Assembly: GCF_031010175.1 (NCBI RefSeq)
Contig: NZ_JAUAMB010000008.1
Coordinates: 91,533-155,532 of the forward strand
Length of the DNA: 64,000 nt
Direction of reading: 5' to 3'
Source of the DNA: Halomonas sp. SpR1
GTDB taxonomy: Bacteria > Pseudomonadota > Gammaproteobacteria > Pseudomonadales > Halomonadaceae
Both the position numbers and the translations under genes were made by a program. The first letter of the stretch is position 1. Each line of letters begins with the position of its first letter. Below are positions 62,165 to 64,000 of the stretch, one piece after another. The notes under the pieces were generated by a model. That model saw only the letters and a list, made by a program, of their open reading frames with translations, made no database searches and was not told where the DNA came from.

Positions 62165-62865
62165 AGGTGCGCATTGAAACCGCCGCCATGGATGCCCTGA
62201 TGGTGCGCCTGTTCGACGCCATCGACGAAGCCAATATGGCCTGGGTCATCGCCGCCGACCAAGCGCTGCGTAACGCCTTTGGGAACGCGTTAATTGACCT
62301 GGTGCCCTCTTACACCACGCTGTTGCTGCATTACGACTGCCAGCAGTTAGCCCATAGCGAGGCTATGCAACTTATTCACAAGGCGCTTTCAGGCCTTACC
62401 CCTGTGGATACAAAAGCCGGTGAGCTCCACGACATCCCGGTGTGGTACGACGAAAGCGTGGGCCCTGAGCTGCCCCTGGTCGCCAAGCGCGCTGGCATCA
62501 GTGTGGGCGAGCTGATTAATCAGCACTGCAACCACGACTACTGCGTATTCGCACTCGGCTTCGCGCCCGGCTATGGCTTTATGGGCTTGGTAGACGAATC
62601 GCTCGCTACGCCGCGCCTGAAAACGCCGCGGCGAAAAGTTGCCGCCGGAAGCGTGGGCATCGCCGATCGTCAAACTGCCATTTACCCACTGCTCTCGCCG
62701 GGCGGCTGGAATATTCTGGGTCGCACCAACGTGCCGCTGTTCGAGCATGCCAAGCGCGGCGATCCGCTTTTCCGCCCCGGCGACAAGGTGCGTTTTAGAG
62801 CAATCTCCCGGGCGGAGTTTGAAGCGGACGGTGGTGATACCACGCCCATGGAGGAGCGCCCATGA
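62161..62865 (+). CDS. pxpB: 5-Oxoprolinase subunit PxpB (KipI family)
   Basis: A 234-residue PxpB/KipI carboxyltransferase-domain protein: DALMVRLFD at the start, [10 protein letters not shown] near 97, [22 protein letters not shown] and [15 protein letters not shown]. The GTG start overlaps the pxpA TGA (GTGA), and its own stop overlaps pxpC (ATGA), so translation is coupled. It forms the ATP-dependent part of 5-oxoprolinase with PxpC. Confidence 0.94.
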   Translation: MKVRIETAAMDALMVRLFDAIDEANMAWVIAADQALRNAFGNALIDLVPSYTTLLLHYDCQQLAHSEAMQLIHKALSGLTPVDTKAGELHDIPVWYDESVGPELPLVAKRAGISVGELINQHCNHDYCVFALGFAPGYGFMGLVDESLATPRLKTPRRKVAAGSVGIADRQTAIYPLLSPGGWNILGRTNVPLFEHAKRGDPLFRPGDKVRFRAISRAEFEADGGDTTPMEERP

Positions 62866-63812
62866 GCAACGTCACCATGAACGATGCACAAACAGGCATG
62901 GTGGTTAAACAAGCAGGCCCACTGGCATTGATTCAAGATGCTGGACGCTTTGGGGTCGGCCATTTAGGCGTTACCCAGGGCGGCGCCGCCGACTGGGTTG
63001 CCTTTAACTGGGCCAACTGGTTGCTGGGCAATGCGTTAAACAGCGCCGCGCTGGAAATCGTTATGGGCGGCGGCCTGAGCTTTGAAACCGAACGCGAGGT
63101 GCGCCTGGCACTGACCGGTGCGGATCTGGACGCCCAACTTGATGGCAAGCCGCTGGCCCCGAACGTAAGCTTTAAGCTACTGCCCGGCCAGCGCCTGGAG
63201 TTCCGCCAACCGCGCCACGGCCTGCGTGCCTACCTCGCCTTTCCCGGCGGGTTAAACGCGCCAGAAGTGCTAGGCAGCCGCGCCTGCACCGCCCGCGAAC
63301 AAATCGGTGGCCTGCATGAAGATGGTAAGCCCTTAAAAGTGGGCGACCGTTTAACCTGGAAAGGCACCGACCCTGCACTACGCCGAATTCCAGAAGGCCA
63401 AGGCCCACTTATGCCCACCTCGGGCTGCCGCTTGCCTATCGTGCTCGGTTCGCAAATCGCTTCGTTTAGCGGTCGAGCGTTATTCCAAGCGTTCAACCAC
63501 CCCTGGACAGTGGATAACCGCGCCGACCGCATGGGCGTCCGGCTCACCGGCCCCGCGCTACACGGTTCGCTTACGGGGATTATTTCCGAAGGCATTCCGC
63601 TGGGGGCGGTGCAGGTACCGCCGGATGGTCAACCCATCGTACTGATGAACGACCGCCAGACCATTGGCGGCTACCCGCGTTTAGGCGCTCTCACCCCGAT
63701 GGCCTGCGCCACGCTTTCCCAATGCCTGCCCGGTACCGAGGTGTGGCTTACGCCGGTCAGCGCCAGCCAGGCGCAGGAGGATTATCGTAAGCAGTTAAAA
63801 GCATGGATTTGA
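62862..63812 (+). CDS. pxpC: 5-Oxoprolinase subunit PxpC (KipA family)
   Basis: A 316-residue PxpC/KipA protein: LALIQDAGRFGVGHLGVTQGG near 26-46 (first 20 residues of the block are the family signature), AYLAFPGG, ADRMGVRLTGPAL, ISEGIPLGAVQVP and LMNDRQTIGGYPRLG. The ATG overlaps the pxpB stop. It completes the complex. Confidence 0.94.
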   Translation: MSNVTMNDAQTGMVVKQAGPLALIQDAGRFGVGHLGVTQGGAADWVAFNWANWLLGNALNSAALEIVMGGGLSFETEREVRLALTGADLDAQLDGKPLAPNVSFKLLPGQRLEFRQPRHGLRAYLAFPGGLNAPEVLGSRACTAREQIGGLHEDGKPLKVGDRLTWKGTDPALRRIPEGQGPLMPTSGCRLPIVLGSQIASFSGRALFQAFNHPWTVDNRADRMGVRLTGPALHGSLTGIISEGIPLGAVQVPPDGQPIVLMNDRQTIGGYPRLGALTPMACATLSQCLPGTEVWLTPVSASQAQEDYRKQLKAWI

Positions 63813-64000
63813 AGTAGTCCGCAAAAGCATATGAACGGTCTGATCAACCCTATGCGGGGGTGGTGTAAACCCATATATGGTCTCCTCCCTGCTTGCAAGG
63901 CTTCGGTCATCGATGCAGGAACAGGTTGCTGCCATATATCCGGCCTGTGCATGAGGCGTCGTCTCCTGGCGCCTCTGGCCCCGATGAGTATCCGCGCATA
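63813..64000. other. Unassigned sequence at the window end
   Basis: No supported gene is seen in these 188 bases. There is a hairpin with GGCC (63942-63945) and GAGGCG (63953-63958) pairing to CGCCTC (63970-63975) and GGCC (63977-63980), and the octamer CCATATAT occurs twice (63871 and 63932). It could be the leader of a gene beyond the window, a structured RNA or the end of an insertion element; I cannot tell which. Confidence 0.4.

Overview
The window reads as chromosome of a moderately GC-rich, metabolically versatile gammaproteobacterium, most likely a Halomonadaceae member (Halomonas/Vreelandella type). This rests on overall gene content, E. coli/Pseudomonas-like versions of GabD, GhrA, AbgA, PhoX and HmuSTUV, and a palindromic intergenic element that I associate from memory with that family. 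No rRNA, tRNA, CRISPR array, prophage or complete insertion sequence is visible. About 58 protein genes fill the window, almost all in short operons devoted to uptake and catabolism of small organic compounds. ACC deaminase plus a full inositol pathway suggest contact with plants or algae (inference).

Layout. 1-5.7 kb: the end of a GntR-like LacI regulator, a LysR/oxidoreductase divergent pair, a stand-alone RhlA/PhaG-type transacylase, and a GNAT-abgA pair. 5.9-17.9 kb: one long plus-strand catabolic operon (aldehyde dehydrogenase, two different FAD amine/amino-acid oxidases, a dehalogenase-like HAD protein, a complete dipeptide/opine-type ABC transporter with a fused double ATPase, and gabD). 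18.1-20.1 kb: an AT-richer two-gene unit (ornithine-cyclodeaminase-like and threonine-dehydratase-like, an EutC/EutB or BhcD/BhcB type pair). 20.2-23.9 kb: ghrA, gabT, a degenerate HAD protein and an Lrp-type regulator. Together 5.9-23.9 kb looks like a pathway that imports an unidentified nitrogen compound, oxidises it and ends in GABA, succinate semialdehyde and succinate.

24-36.5 kb: LysR next to a DUF1127 protein, a YciE-like ferritin-fold protein, Tat-exported phosphatase PhoX behind a Pho box, the haem-uptake operon hemP-hmuSTUV behind a Fur-like site, ybaN, the acdR/acdS divergent pair, and mgtE. 36.6-51.1 kb: a complete myo-inositol regulon. A minus-strand arm holds ABC transporter-TIM barrel-iolC-iolD-iolE-iolA-oxidoreductase, a plus-strand arm holds iolR-iolG-iolB, and likely IolR operators lie between them.

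51.2-56.8 kb: TauE-type exporter, HAD-IB phosphatase, a GAF/PAS/GGDEF/EAL c-di-GMP protein and an HDOD protein. 56.9-63.8 kb: a TRAP transporter, a LysR regulator and pxpABC (5-oxoprolinase), which together look like a pyroglutamate uptake and utilisation locus.

A recurring oddity is short tandem repeats of 12-16 bp in gene spacers, and once inside a coding region. Several gene starts given here differ from the longest possible frame because a clear ribosome binding site and family length favour a downstream codon; the small gene hemP is included. All assignments come from reading the sequence by eye; no database search was run.
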